A stretch of 64,000 nt of DNA, taken from Aricia agestis (taxonomy: Eukaryota > Arthropoda > Insecta > Lepidoptera > Lycaenidae). The position numbers and the translations under genes are program-made. This document shows, piece after piece, positions 24,112 through 35,313 of the stretch (position 1 is its first letter; each line of letters starts with the position of its first letter). The DNA lies in assembly GCF_905147365.1 (NCBI RefSeq), contig NC_056418.1, forward strand, positions 11,717,262-11,781,261, read 5' to 3'. The notes under the pieces are model-generated. The model searched no databases. It worked only from the letters and a program-made list of their open reading frames with translations, and was not told the origin of the DNA.

Positions 24112-24559
24112 TCTTAATTGGCCACTTTTAATAACCTACAATTTTTTTTTAAAGTAATTTTACGATATGAATCATCAATCTTATTCTAAATGATCTAAAT
24201 TATTTTTTGTGGGATGGTACACGAATGCTTAACAGCGTTCAAATTATTGTAGAGTAATATTATGTCATGATATCAATAAGTATCCTATTATCATTTATCA
24301 CCTATTCCGTCCGAGCTAAGACTTTTCTTTGAAACTGCGCCGAAATATTCAGAACGCTGCGTATAATAAGTATCCCAAATATGAAATAGGCTCCTTCCAT
24401 TTTATACCTGCTCTCTTACCTGCATGCAGAAGAGAGAAAACAAGAGATGAAGAGGTGTAACGCCTTCACAATACGATTACCTGTTCAAGATTTCCCACGT
24501 AAAACAAAATTCAAATTCGTGCATTTTAGAGTTATTTCCTACTCAAAGTCCAAGCACTA

Positions 24560-24965
24560 TTATAACAGCTATTTGACCGAGTTTTGCTCGGTATTCAATA
24601 AAACACGAATAAAATGACATTTTCTAAAAATGATTCCTAGCTAGATCGATTTATCGCCCCCGAAACCCCCTATATACTAAATTTCATGAAAATCGTTGGA
24701 GCCGATTCCGAGATTCCAATAATTATACAGAGTGTAACAAAAATAAGTGATTTTACTTGGGGAAACTCGTGACGCTTGGACCCTTGCCCATACAAAAGTG
24801 AAATAAAAATTTCATCGTTCAGAGCTGCTACTTTCACAGTGCACTGTCTACGAGGAACACGTATACATCCTAAAGTATTATCACTTATTTTTGTTACACA
24901 CTGCTTATACATAATTATTATATTTATATATATACAAGAATTGCTCGTTTAAAGATATAAGATAT
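24560..24965 (+). mobile_element. Family T repeat interrupted by a family C MITE
   Basis: GCTATTTGACCGAGTTTTGC to GAGATTCCAATAATTATAC on the left and TATACAAGAATTGCTCGTTT on the right. A family C MITE (about 24724-24905, AGTGTAACAAAAATAAGTGA to TTTTGTTACACACT) sits in the TA core. Confidence 0.85.
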
Positions 24966-25317
24966 AAGCTTGGGACTAGTTCTATCACAGGAGATCGTTA
25001 CCATTCAGTATCAGGACGGGTAATACGGCCATTAAAGTGTATCTGCCGCACTCGCTAAATCCAGAGACTATCTGCAATTGTTCGTATTACGTATCTTCAA
25101 GAGTGTTGGAAATATGCAATGGCTTTAAGCATCAGCTACCAAATTTTAGACTTGCATTCGTGCAATTTCTACGCGTACCAATTAAGTGTCAAATGTAGTC
25201 TACTTGTAGTTCCCTACCACAAATTAAAGAGAAGAAAAAGGAGCATAGATGAGCACTTTTTTAGATACATTTAAAATTTTAAATGACCTAGTAACTAGTA
25301 AGGTCAGGGGGCCTAGG

Positions 25318-25434
25318 CAATTGGCAAGCGATGTAAAATGTATGGGATTTGACATTAGTATTCGCAGGCGAAGCGATGACTTATGTCAAATCGCATACAT
25401 TTTGTTAGCATTTACGATAATCGCTTGCCACTTG
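25318..25434. mobile_element. Foldback element, GGCAAGCGAT ends
   Basis: GGCAAGCGATGTAAAATGTA and the inverted pair GCATACATTTTGTT...ATCGCTTGCC, with GATTTGACAT / ATGTCAAATC inside. A diverged relative is near 55520-55590. Confidence 0.75.
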
Positions 25435-25554
25435 TCTACTAGGGCTGATTGGAATTCGTAAGACGGACGTAGAGTTCAAGCGCGACGTAGGGGAAGGAAG
25501 GATATAAGTAGTTTCCTCCTTTTTTTTTAACAGCGCGGCAAAAATGCTTCCGCT

Positions 25555-26050
25555 ATTTAGTTTTTTTTTATCATGGGGTTTGAGCGCACCGTCCGAATCA
25601 AGAAATTCTGTAACGAAAAAACCTAACACCCTCTCCACTCCGACCGGCACAGCAGCGCGGCGTTGTCCTGCATCTTTTAACGTGTTTGTGTGCGTGTGAC
25701 TAGAGTATAGATCAGTCTTACCCAAAGTGGACGATAACGCCCCCTTGTGGGCGCTGGAGGTCTAAAGGGTGGTGTGGGACCCCGAAACAAATGGGGGCGT
25801 TGCGAAGATGCTTGGGGGGTGATCTTTTTCATCTGGATGCATTTAAAATTTAAACAAGGGGGACCGTAAAATATAATTTGTTTACAAAGTTGGCAGTAGA
25901 CAAAATAAGTTTGGGAATCCCCGCTCCAGAGTCTAGTCACTCTCACGTCTAGACGTATGCGAATTATGATTATTATTGCATTAGTTTATAAAAAATGCTA
26001 TGCAATGTCTTTACCGCGCCTGTCCCCTAGTGCCACATGTATTTTTACTA
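25555..26050 (+). mobile_element. Family V repeat interrupted by a hAT-like MITE
   Basis: Left part TTTGAGCGCACCGTCCGAAT to ACGTGTTTGTG; right part GACGTATGCGAATTATGATT to CAGTGCCACATG-type end. Uninterrupted relative at 62030-62275 (+); another at 32455-32610 (-). Confidence 0.75.
25714..25932. mobile_element. hAT-like MITE
   Basis: Ends near CAGTCTTACCCAAAG and, inverted, TTTGGGAATCCCCG. The CAG-N-G-N-TTCCCAAA style and a flanking near-repeat AGAGTATAG / AGAGTCTAG (8-9 bp) fit the hAT superfamily. Two frames covering it are not genes. Confidence 0.65.
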
Positions 26051-26796
26051 TGTCATACAAAAATGCGCGTTCCTCTAGAATTGTAACATACAGGCTACCA
26101 CCAATCGGATACTCATTACACATCACATAAGATAAATCCAGGGTCGTGTGAGATTGATGTGAGCCAGTGGCCACCGCTAGACGGATTATTGGTCAAAGTA
26201 AGATTAATTATCCGGCGAACTAATGTGAATCCGTTCTAAAGGATATTAAGTACCCACCGACGTTTTTTAGGGTTAACCTTAGGAGGAGCCAAAAGAGAAA
26301 TTTATTGCAAAAATCATTGTTGATTTTCGATTCATATCGAGTGATCCAGTCAAGCGCTGGATCCTACTGACATAATGTAAACGGATACTGGTTACTCAAA
26401 GTTATTACCAATTTTGGTTAAAATACTCACAGCGTTTTAAGGCAGTCCCCTATGGAGATGCCGTAATTTACCGTTTTTTAGAGCTTTATAACTCATAATT
26501 TGAAAGCTACAAAATTATAATAAAAATACACCAATAATCTTCAGTATACGAACATTCCTTTCCACGTTATTAATTTCCTATTTTTGTTTATTCTACCTAC
26601 TCATGATATCTTCCAAAGTAAAACCAATTTATTAAAATTCAAGCATACATTCAGCATCTCCCTAGTATTTACAAATTACTTTTATTTGAAACACACGTCA
26701 ATTATAGATCGACAATATCATAAACTTTATTATATTCCACGTTTTAATTGTTTTTAGGTCAATTATTTTGAACTCAAGCGCTCGCTAAACGGTAAT

Positions 26797-27050
26797 TCTG
26801 CATTACATGCATTACGTGCTGTAATGCACGAATTATCGTGTATTGCAGTGAATGATGCGAATTACATGCAAACTACGTGCTGTACAACGTGCTGTACATT
26901 GAATTACAACTTCTTTAATTTTTTAGCACGACATGTGTAACTTGCTGTAATGCATGCATGATCGTTTATTGTAGTGAATGATGCGAATGACATGCAAACT
27001 ACGTGCTGTACATGATTTACAAGATGTTTAATTTTTCGTCTAAGTTATAA
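26797..27050. repeat. Tandem duplication of about 130-140 bp
   Basis: Two diverged units share GTAATGCA, AATGATGCGAAT, ACATGCAAACTACGTGCTGT and TTTAATTTTT in the same order. The repeated words ACGTGC and GCATTA make it locally palindromic. Confidence 0.8.
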
Positions 27051-27364
27051 TATAAAAAATAGGGTTTAGTGCAATATCGGCAACGCGACAAATGTATGGT
27101 CAAGGCCGTTTGCTCTGGGGACGGCCTTAAGTTGTCTTTAATATAAGTATAGATGGTAATTGTGATATCAAGAGCATGTAGCACTTAAGTCAAGATTCGA
27201 CCACTCTTAAGAGTTTCTATCAAGAACCACAATTATTAAACACCCGAGTTTCATTTAAATTACGTTCCTACTCACTTTAAACAACACACAGGTATATTAT
27301 GCACGCGGAACTTACCTAAGTTCTATGAATTAAAACAGCATTCCAAGATCATTCTTCATCATCA

Positions 27365-27402
27365 TAAGTATGATCTTGAGATCATTCTCAAGATCATACT
27401 TA
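27365..27402. repeat. Hairpin, 16-bp arms
   Basis: TAAGTATGATCTTGAG, loop ATCATT, exact reverse complement. Confidence 0.95.
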
Positions 27403-27481
27403 GCAGTAAAGCAGTTTACATACAGGATTAAGGTTTTATAATATAACTGAAATAAGCCACACCAAGTATTCGTGGGAGTTT

Positions 27482-27700
27482 ACGTGGGAGAGCCATGCTT
27501 CGGCATGAATGGGCCGGCTCGACCGGAGAAATACCACGTTCTCACTGAAAATTGGCGTGAAACAGCGCTTGCGCTGTGTTTCGCCGAGTGAGTGAGTTTA
27601 CCGGAGGCCCTCTTCTGATGCTGCGAGTGTCCATGGGCGACGGATGTTGCTTTCCATCAGGTGACCCGTTTGCTCGTTTGCCCCCTTATTTCATAAAAAA
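27482..27700 (+). mobile_element. Family B SINE-like element with internal deletion
   Basis: GTGGGAGAGCCATGCTTCGG head and CGTTTGCCCCCTTATTTCAT tail are intact. The CT-rich tract and part of the tail module are missing between TACCGGAGGCCC and TCTTCTGATGC. Confidence 0.85.
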
Positions 27701-28185
27701 AACCATAGGCTAAGAATACTCCCTGGAAGCCGCAATAAGTGCAATTTTTCACTCGAGTTTGCTCAGAAATCCCTTTGAGGGATACCTTTATGCTCTGAAG
27801 ATGGCCTGGTACACAAGTTTTATTAATTCTAAAGTCTATATTGAATGCTTCGTATCCTTTCAAGCAAGAATTTAATGCGCTTTCACAAATCCGTATAATA
27901 TTGAAGTACGGTTAAGTGGAAATCCTGAAAGAAGACGAAATAAATGAAGAATGTAAAGTTACAACTACCTTTGACACAAAGAATCAAACGTTTTCTGGGA
28001 TAAATCATTCAATGTCCTTTCTTAGGACTTAAAGGTAGACAAACGGATAGATACTTAAGCTTAATATTTATTGGTCTAGTGACCAGTCTTCGTGGGGCAG
28101 ACCAACTATGAACTAATGTATAACCATAGTTGGCCACAATTCTGCGTCGCACGATCGATGTTTTTCTAAGTACGGCAATCTACAG

Positions 28186-28444
28186 TGTGTAACAAAAATA
28201 AGTGATAATACTTTAGGGTGTGTACGTGTTCCTTGTAAAGAGTTCACTGTGAAAGTAGCAGCGCTGAAAGACGTAAATTTTTTTCACTTTTGTATGGGCA
28301 AGGGCCCGAGCGTCACGAGTTTCCCCATACAAAAGTGAAAAAATGTTTCGTCTTTCAGCGCTGCTACTTTCACAGTGAACTCTCTACAAGGAACACATAC
28401 ACACCCTAAAGTATTATCACTTATTTTTGTTACACCCTGTATAG
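28186..28444. mobile_element. Family C MITE, canonical foldback copy
   Basis: Begins AGTGTGTAACAAAAATAAGT and ends TTTTTGTTACACCCTGTA. The two halves are nearly perfect inverted repeats of over 100 bp, meeting in the centre at GGGCCCGAGCGTCACGAGTT. TA at the edges fits a mariner-like target site. Confidence 0.92.
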
Positions 28445-28682
28445 TTTATATATAATGTAATATTTAATATGTCGGCTGAAACCAATATAGTGGTCTTCAA
28501 CCTGAGCGAGTAAACCATCTAGTTCGGTCTTAAGATTTTCTATTCGGGCTCCAACGCCTTGGCAGGGTAGTGGTTGTGTATCCCTTGTATCCCGAGGCTC
28601 TGCCTTAGGCTGCCTTTCCACTAGAGATGAGCTTGCCATGACATTTTAAAAACACATTCCTCGCAACACATCTCTGGTAGAA

Positions 28683-28833
28683 ATGCCGCAGCCTTAAGGG
28701 GAAATGCAGAAACACGTCGTTGGGGTTGTAGTGGGGCGGCCACCACCGCCCTGGGGAGTTCCACACATCCCGGTGGCCCTCCCCAGACTGCCGGGGATGC
28801 GTAAACGCATTTTCCCAACGGAAAAAAGGGCTC
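28683..28833 (+). mobile_element. LINE 3' UTR fragment
   Basis: GGGGAAATGCAGAAACACGT through CCGGGGATGCGTAAACGCAT to CCCAACGGAAAAAA. Same 3' UTR as the insertion at 5238-5414 in the opposite orientation. The antisense frames across 28430-28820 are not convincing genes. Confidence 0.7.
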
Positions 28834-29227
28834 TAACTTCTACATGTCTTTTGCAATTTAATTTCTCCCTCAAATTCCCAGCAACCGTACCTTATGAAAA
28901 TACAACCATCCTTCTCGCATAGCTATTCCATACTCATTTTCTGTACTAAAATTCGTCCACACTCGGTACATGATATATTAAATACGTCAATGGCTCTATC
29001 GCACGGCGATACTGGTGACAAACGGCCCGCACTGACGTATGGACAAAGCGATTTTTGCCCGCTATTTATTATTTCATTGTACTCGACATTTTAAAGTGGA
29101 GCTGTTTTATGTGTCGATTTTACCCAAAATACAATTTGTAATATTTTGTAAACGACATTTCCTTTTTCAATCATCGAAAGTTGCTCCAAATCAGGTTTTA
29201 GGTTGCACTCATAAAGCTAATATAAGT

Positions 29228-29490
29228 ACCTAGCGGAATAGAGCAACAATCTCGGGCTGTCAAACGAAACCAAAATTGGTTTTCATCTGTGTGAAAAATA
29301 TGTGTACGTATACACTTACACAAGCATGATTGAACATGAATTCTATGAGATTAAATTGTCAACGTGCGGCATGTGCCGACTGGACGTCAAAAAAAGAGTG
29401 CTGCTGTCATGTTATCACACGTCTCTTTTTACCACGCAGTGTTAATGATAGTGACTTCTTTCTTGCTCAGGCCTTTGTTTCTCTTTTCTT
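29228..29490 (+). mobile_element. Family E MITE, copy 2, right end lost
   Basis: TAGCGGAATAGAGCAACAAT to GCTCAGGCCTTTGTTTCTCT; the right-hand inverted end is missing and the copy runs into a GATCAAAATCGGTCC repeat fragment. Confidence 0.82.
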
Positions 29491-29606
29491 TCAAACAAAA
29501 AAAACTAGATCAAAATCGGTCCACCCGTTTGGATCCACGTCAAACTTATTACACCCCTCTTTTTTGTAAGGAGTTTATAAAATAGTACCTAAAGTTGGTA
29601 CCACGC

Positions 29607-29680
29607 AGGCCCCGGCGAGATTCGAACTCGCGATCTCCTGTTTACTAGACAGGCGCTTTAACCAACTAAGCCACGGCGCC
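29607..29680 (-). tRNA. tRNA-Thr (anticodon AGT)
   Basis: Reads GGCGCCGTGGCTTAGTTGGT at the 5' end, closely matching insect tRNA-Thr(AGT). D arm, a CCTGT/ACAGG anticodon stem with loop CTAGTAA (anticodon AGT), and a GCGAG-TTCGAAT-CTCGC T arm all fold. The acceptor stem is seven pairs with one G-G mismatch at the fourth position, since the 3' strand reads CGGGGCC. A short T run lies about 20 bases downstream on the minus strand. Likely a functional gene or a very young pseudogene; there is no intron. Confidence 0.88.
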
Positions 29681-29949
29681 GATGACTCTATTACTGTAAG
29701 CTACGCGCACATTGTGAGACACAGCGGGGCGGGCCGCATTTTACATACAAGTTTTGATATTATGGTGAATTGCGTAATCGGCCATATAACTTGTATTAAA
29801 AATCTTTCGCATATTTGCAATTTATATTTATTAGTACGGATGAAATTTAAATTTTGTTAGTCTCGCTATAACTTGGGAACGGCTGAACTGATTTGGATAA
29901 TTTTAGTATGTTAATAATCGTGGAAGTCCAGGTAAGGTTTGTAAGTAAC

Positions 29950-30215
29950 AAAAAGTTCACCGGGACAAAAATAAGTGATGATACTTTAGGGTGTGTACGT
30001 GTTCCTTGTAGAGAGTTCACTGTGAAAGTGGCAGCGCTAAAAGACCAAATTTTGTTTCACTTTTGTATGGGGAAACTTGTGACGCTCGGGCCCTTGCCCA
30101 TACAAAAGTGAAAAAAAATTTCGTCTTTCAGCGCTGCTACTTTCACAGTGAACTCTCTACAAGGAACACATACACACCCTAAAGTATTATCACTTATATT
30201 TGTTACACACTGTAT
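29950..30215. mobile_element. Family C MITE, second clean copy
   Basis: ACAAAAATAAGTGATGATAC to TATTTGTTACACACTGTA. It interrupts a repeat fragment containing AAGTTCACCGGGAC, related to the one near 63300. Confidence 0.9.
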
Positions 30216-31734
30216 AAGTTCTTATCCACAACATAATTATTACGCATAAAAAATATTCTGAAACTGAACTAAGAAACAGCGAAATTTATTTTGCTACGCA
30301 ACCTCCGATATTCCCAGTCAATTTGCATAAACGATAGTAATCCACTAAAATTGAAGTTCAAGCTAAACTGTTGCATAAATTCGGAGATCTTATAACATAT
30401 TTGCGAGCCCTCCAATTTACTCGGAGCCTCTCAGACAATACTAACCTTTGCTGCTTTGTGTTTAGGGCTATTATCTCATGCAAATTAAAGGTCTCATTTT
30501 CTGAAAGCGCCGCCGAAACCATTTTTCTCCATCCCTCCAATATTTTGCGAGAAAGATAAAATTAACGATATAATATCTTTCTATGCCATTATACAAATCA
30601 ACAAACTGTTAGACAAATTTACAGGCATATTATTAAAACAAACGAAAAGTCTGTGTAAATCAAAAAATATAAATAAGAAAGAAACGCTAAATTATTAAGA
30701 TGCCACTTAGCTGGTTGCGTAGCCGCCTGCGTCGATACAACGATAACACTCGGATACTCGTAATTACTGTGACAATGTTGTTTTCAGCCATTTAACTGAT
30801 CGTTTTTTTTGGTCACAACATAGAGTAATAATGGCTGGTGTCAGGTCACAATAAGTCACGTTTGAACGCTCGTTGCTTCATAACGCAACCGAATATTTGG
30901 TCAGTTTTGGTGCCAATAAGCTAGTACGTACTGATAGTTTACGATTTGTAATTTTCAGCCATTTCCCTGATAATTTTTTTTTGTTCACGATAAGTCACGT
31001 ACTTTGAACGCTCGTTGCTTCATAACGCAACCGAATATTTGGTCAATTTTTACTACTACTACTGATATGAGAACAACTAGTACTTACCTAATATAACTTA
31101 CTGGGTTTTCAGGCTCCCTATACAGAGAACGCAACTATTTTACGCAGGCAGACCGACATATTTGGCATCAGAGAGTTGCTCTTTATCTTCTCAATCTAAA
31201 ATAAGTCATTTTGGATATCGTTACCAAAAATGTCGTGACCTCATAATCTATAATACTTATTCCGATCAACGCGGAAAAAAAAAAGTTGATGAAACGCAGG
31301 TGTATAATATTTTATATAAAAACTATTAATTATTCGTAGCAGTGAGGTCTCAAATTGAGTAGTCGCATCGCCGTAACGCATTACGCAACGTTATTTCATC
31401 ACAATACTTTTTCTACATTTTATTACAACACGATGCGTTATTCTAACGGGAAGGAAGAATTTCTCCTAGGTGACATCCTAGTGCCTGTTCTAAGAGCTAA
31501 GTGGAGTTTAAACTTAAACGCGTCTCAAGTGATAAATGATCCGTTTTAATTAATCGCGCCAACTTACCAGATGGGACTTTGTATATTTAACCGAGCAAAT
31601 AAAATTTAAAGCTCAAGGAATTTGGGTTAAGTTATTTAAAGTGTTTGATAGTTTGGAACGCACACGTTGTACATACTTTAGGTGTAACCTTACAGTAAGA
31701 TTGATTAGGTATTATTACTGCAATGTTTTCACGC
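30216..31734. other. No gene recognised
   Basis: A direct repeat is visible near 30780-31040 (TTTTCAGCCATTT, AAGTCACGT, AACGCTCGTTGCTTCATAAC appear twice). No supported exon. Confidence 0.5.
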
Positions 31735-31880
31735 CTGAGGTAGCACCAACATAGACAGTCAACAAGAAGTTTTATTCGACGTTTGACAGAGTTTCTGTTA
31801 ATGGTCTAATATGACGTCTGCAACATATCGGATTATAGGGTTATTCACTAAGTATATGTGTTAGTAGCGCCCTTAGAAAA
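31735..31880 (+). mobile_element. Family M element, uninterrupted copy
   Basis: GTAGCACCAACATAGACAGT to TGTTAGTAGCGCCCTTAG, collinear with the two halves at 20565 and 20890. Confidence 0.75.
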
Positions 31881-32071
31881 ACAATCCGTCTGATGCAGGT
31901 GGGTTAAATAAACTAAGCAACAAAGATTTTATTCTTATAACTTAAAATCTATGCAAATAATAAAGATGAAAGGCTTATTTGCATCGAGCAGTTTACTAAA
32001 GTACTGGGTGATTATGATGCGTTGAAACTTGAAGCGTAGACATAGAATAAACCACAGATAAGGGCATAGGG

Positions 32072-32360
32072 TTTTGGAACGCAGTTCCTTATCGTGCGTT
32101 CGGCGTAAAGGGGTCTAGACAGAGTGATATTTGACCTCGACACTTTTTTATTAATACCTGCATGGTAGGGGCAGAGGGCGTTGATGGTATTCTAACTAGA
32201 TGTCGTTTTTTGAGAATAAACAGCGACTCGTTGTTAGTATTCCGTCAATAGATTACATTTAATTAATATTTTTTGAGTGTGTATGTTATACCTACAGGTT
32301 TTTTAACATAAGAAATAACTTCGTTCCATTCGGGTGTCCCTTGACACCTCTCAGGTTTTT
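32072..32360 (+). mobile_element. Family F element, copy 3
   Basis: GGAACGCAGTTCCTTATCGT, GGGGCAGAGGGCGTTGATGG and GTGTCCCTTGACACCTCTCA in the same order as the other copies. Confidence 0.8.
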
Positions 32361-32454
32361 TTATCGTAGGCATTCGTAGGAATTGTGAGGGTTACGGAGG
32401 CAGGATACTGTTTAATGCGGGGGGCTCGCCACTTTTACTTATTAAGAATACGCG

Positions 32455-32610
32455 TGGCATTAGGGGATTGCCGCGGTAAAGCGAGCAATAGCAGCTAGCA
32501 GCTAGTCTACACGTCTAATCAGAGCACACAAACACCGTGCCGAAGTCTGCCGAACTGAAACGACGTTGAGATCCAGTGTTAGGTTTATTTTCATTACGGA
32601 ATTTCTTGAT
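32455..32610 (-). mobile_element. Family V repeat fragment
   Basis: Plus-strand GATTGCCGCGGTAAAGCGAG, GCCGAAGTCTGCCGAACTGA and GTTAGGTTTATTTTCATTAC are the reverse complement of words in the 62030 copy. Confidence 0.7.
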
Positions 32611-33063
32611 AAACCTAATAATATTTAATAATAAAGTCTAAACCTTAAAATTCTATCATTCAAATAACGATTTTCGTTCCCTCGTAATTATTTTTAACCT
32701 ATAATATTATATTATAAAAACATCATTGTTTTTAACGCAATTTCAATTACAAAAGAAAAAGCGCCTCGAATGAAATAAAAATTGCTCGTAAATGAAAAGT
32801 GGAGTTCTTGTTTTGAACAAGGACCTTTTTATTACCATTTGAATACAATATTAAAAATACACTCAGTCCAAAGTGACAACTTAATATCTTATTAATTTCA
32901 GCTATATTTTCGGGCGACATTTTTCACGCTCCAAAAGGAAAAATATTAGGAGAAATTCAACGCAAATAATTCCTCCTTATTTTTAATGCCTACAATTAAG
33001 TTAAGCCAAAGCTTTCAGACAAACAAATTGCTGGGAATTCTTTACAGAGCGCTGTTTTTCCGT

Positions 33064-33306
33064 TTAAGGCTGACCGCATAGACACGTTTTCCGCATACGA
33101 TTTCTGAATTCGTTTTCCGTATTCGGAAATCCAAATGCATGGAATCAGTAGAAAATAATATAACTGGCGCACACGTTTGATTTTTTCCGAACGGACCGAA
33201 TTCGCACGTAAAAAAACGAACGTTTGCACTAGTCTCACGTTATTCCAAATCCAAATTCCACATTAGGAAAATGAAAACGGAAAACGTGCGTATGCGGCCA
33301 GCCTAA
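33064..33306. mobile_element. MITE with GGCTGRCCGCATA ends
   Basis: TTAAGGCTGACCGCATA and, inverted, TATGCGGCCAGCCTAA. Inside each end lies a matching CACGTTTTCCG. First of three TIR elements lying end to end. Confidence 0.85.
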
Positions 33307-33443
33307 GGGCGCGTTCAGACGAGCGCGTTTTCTGCTGTAGCTTTTGGGAAAATACGCACATCCGCTCGCGTTTTTTCGCAAACTCTACAGTAGAACTTCG
33401 ACTTGAACTCGTTAAAATAGAAACTCAGATTTGAACGCGCCGC
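33304..33443. mobile_element. MITE with GGGCGCGTTCA ends
   Basis: AGGGCGCGTTCAGACGAG and, inverted, TTTGAACGCGCCGC. Directly abuts the preceding element. Confidence 0.7.
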
Positions 33444-33446
33444 AAA

Positions 33447-33712
33447 TAGTAATGCTCTCCATACACTGGAGCAGAGCCGAAGCGACGCGACGCGTCACGT
33501 TTTTTGGCAAAAGCATATTCATCTCTATTGTTCTATTATTATTTATCTACAAATTTCTGCTATGAAAATATGTAAGCGTCGATGAGCGAATGGTCCAATA
33601 TTTTTAGCGTAGCAGAAAATTGTACTTAAAAATAGAACAACAGAGATGCTGTAGGAAAAAAGTGAGACGCGTCGCTTTTACTCTGCGCTAGTGTGAGTTG
33701 AGCCTAAGATGG
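33447..33712. mobile_element. TIR-like element, degenerate
   Basis: CTGGAGCAGAGCCGAAGCGACG...GACGCGTCACG on the left and GAGACGCGTCGCTTTTACTC on the right, with the inner inverted words TCTATTGTTCTATT and AATAGAACAACAGAGA. Confidence 0.65.
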
Positions 33713-33765
33713 CGTATACGAAATATTCATGTGATATATTTGGTTTATACGAGACGTTAATTAGC

Positions 33766-33802
33766 TCAGGTGTTAAAACATCTTCACCTATTTAACACCT
33801 GA
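33766..33802. repeat. Hairpin, 12-bp arms
   Basis: TCAGGTGTTAAA, a 13-base loop, then TTTAACACCTGA. Confidence 0.9.
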
Positions 33803-34081
33803 ACTCAAATATAAATAGTGACATTGTTATGATTACTTTTCTCGTTAGTATTGCTTTACTAACCGTAAAGACTTTTTATGAAAAATTAGCCAAGTTGGAG
33901 TCGGAATCGCACACAAAAAGTTCCGTACCAGTAGTAGGAGTAAAAAATAGAACAAAAAATACATGTTTTTTGTATGGGAGCCCCACTTAAATATTTATTT
34001 TATTTTATATAAACAGACATTATTTTGTATCTGTGACATTTTAAACTCCAACTATCGCTACTTGAAAGGGCCCATTCACGG

Positions 34082-34174
34082 CAGGACTGCATGGCAGTCC
34101 TGTCGTAAACGGGCCGCACTGATTGGTTCACACTCGGTGTTCCAGGCCGGAAACACCGAGTGTGAACCAATCAG
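34082..34174. repeat. Two adjacent hairpins
   Basis: CAGGACTGC/GCAGTCCTG at 34082-34102, then a 22-bp perfect arm (CTGATTGGTTCACACTCG...) at 34119-34140 with its reverse complement at 34153-34174. The pair is bounded by GGGCCCATTCACGGC, suggesting a small MITE. Confidence 0.92.
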
Positions 34175-34424
34175 TAAAGCCTGAGACGGATGGACAGCAA
34201 AGTCTTTTAAATTTTGATCTAGATTCTAGCTTATAATCCAAACTTGTGACTGTTCCTCGTAGCATTTGTCCACTGTTATTCGACGACTGTCGTTAAAATA
34301 GGCGTTCTTCAGACAATTCTTCGTTAAAACGTGTCGTAGGTGCTTCGTCTGAAAAAAAAACGTAAGTTGTCAAAACCTGACAATAGAAAATAAACTACAT
34401 CCATGAGACTTAAAGAGAATCTAC

Positions 34425-34640
34425 GAATAATAAAAACTAAGGAATCGTAACACCCATACTAATATCGTTTTAAATTTGGTTCCTTTTGATCTGTCATGTA
34501 ACGTCAGCCTAGTACCGCTCAAGGTCACCTAAATATTGCAAATGTATTGAAATGTGTACCTAAGGTACACTTTTTTGGCAAGTATTGTGGATCATGTTTT
34601 TTGACGGAGTTACTTTTCCTTAGTTTTTATTATTCGTAGA
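34425..34640. mobile_element. Family L MITE, intact copy
   Basis: CTACGAATAATAAAAACTAA and, inverted, TTAGTTTTTATTATTCGTAG at the ends. The 216-bp interior contains TTTTAAATTTGGTTCCTTTT. Confidence 0.9.
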
Positions 34641-35124
34641 AGAGAATAATATAATCACTATGTATGCGACGAATCGAAACAAATTATGCTTCATGTTATT
34701 GTTAACTATGAAATTGTTATGTGCTTCATTATTGTAATTTTTTATTAGTAGTAGAATAGTTCACATCTATACTATAGTTCGTATACCTTATTTTCAAAAA
34801 TCCACTTCTGTGTCTCGGCGTTTACTCTACAATTTGTGAGTAGGAGCGCATCAAAACTATAGTCCAAACATTTGTCGTCTCGCTTGATTCTACGATCGGT
34901 GGTATATTGCCAGAACTAAAAAAATATTATAGTATTATTATTAGTATAGTATACACGAGGTCAGTCTCATAATTTTATAATACCAGATTACGTCAGCAGG
35001 AATTCACTTGTCGCCCGGGAACCATACACGTTTTTTAGAGATCAAAATATCAAAATCAAAAATCAAAATCAAAATATTTATTTCTAAATAGGTTAACAAA
35101 GTTAACACTTTTAGAACGTCGCGT

Positions 35125-35240
35125 CTACATGAGGCCTACCACCTCCTATCCTATGTCCTTTCCGGGGATTCAAAGTATATCCATACCAAATTTCAACACA
35201 ATTGGTTCAGCGGTTTGTGCGTGAAGAGTAAGTCAAAATA
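35125..35240 (+). mobile_element. Family A repeat fragment
   Basis: CTTTCCGGGGATTCAAAGTA, then AATTTCAACACAATTGGTTC and GTGCGTGAAGAG. Confidence 0.7.
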
Positions 35241-35313
35241 TAAAGTTTTGAGATTAAAGTCAAAATGAATCAAGGCACCAGCGGTCATTGACCTTGCTAG
35301 TCTAGTAGCTATG

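Noticed and set aside
23677..24117. 146-codon plus-strand ORF
   Set aside because: Begins inside a family E MITE and ends in an unrelated hairpin; a similar frame starts in the copy at 29330 because the MITE is shared.
25405..25946. Two overlapping minus-strand ORFs of about 100 codons
   Set aside because: They lie over the family V repeat and the hAT-like MITE; no protein family is recognisable.
27657..27863. Minus-strand ORF with several Cys residues, considered as a missing GALNT lectin exon
   Set aside because: No CLD or QxW landmark, and its end is translated from the tail of a family B SINE.
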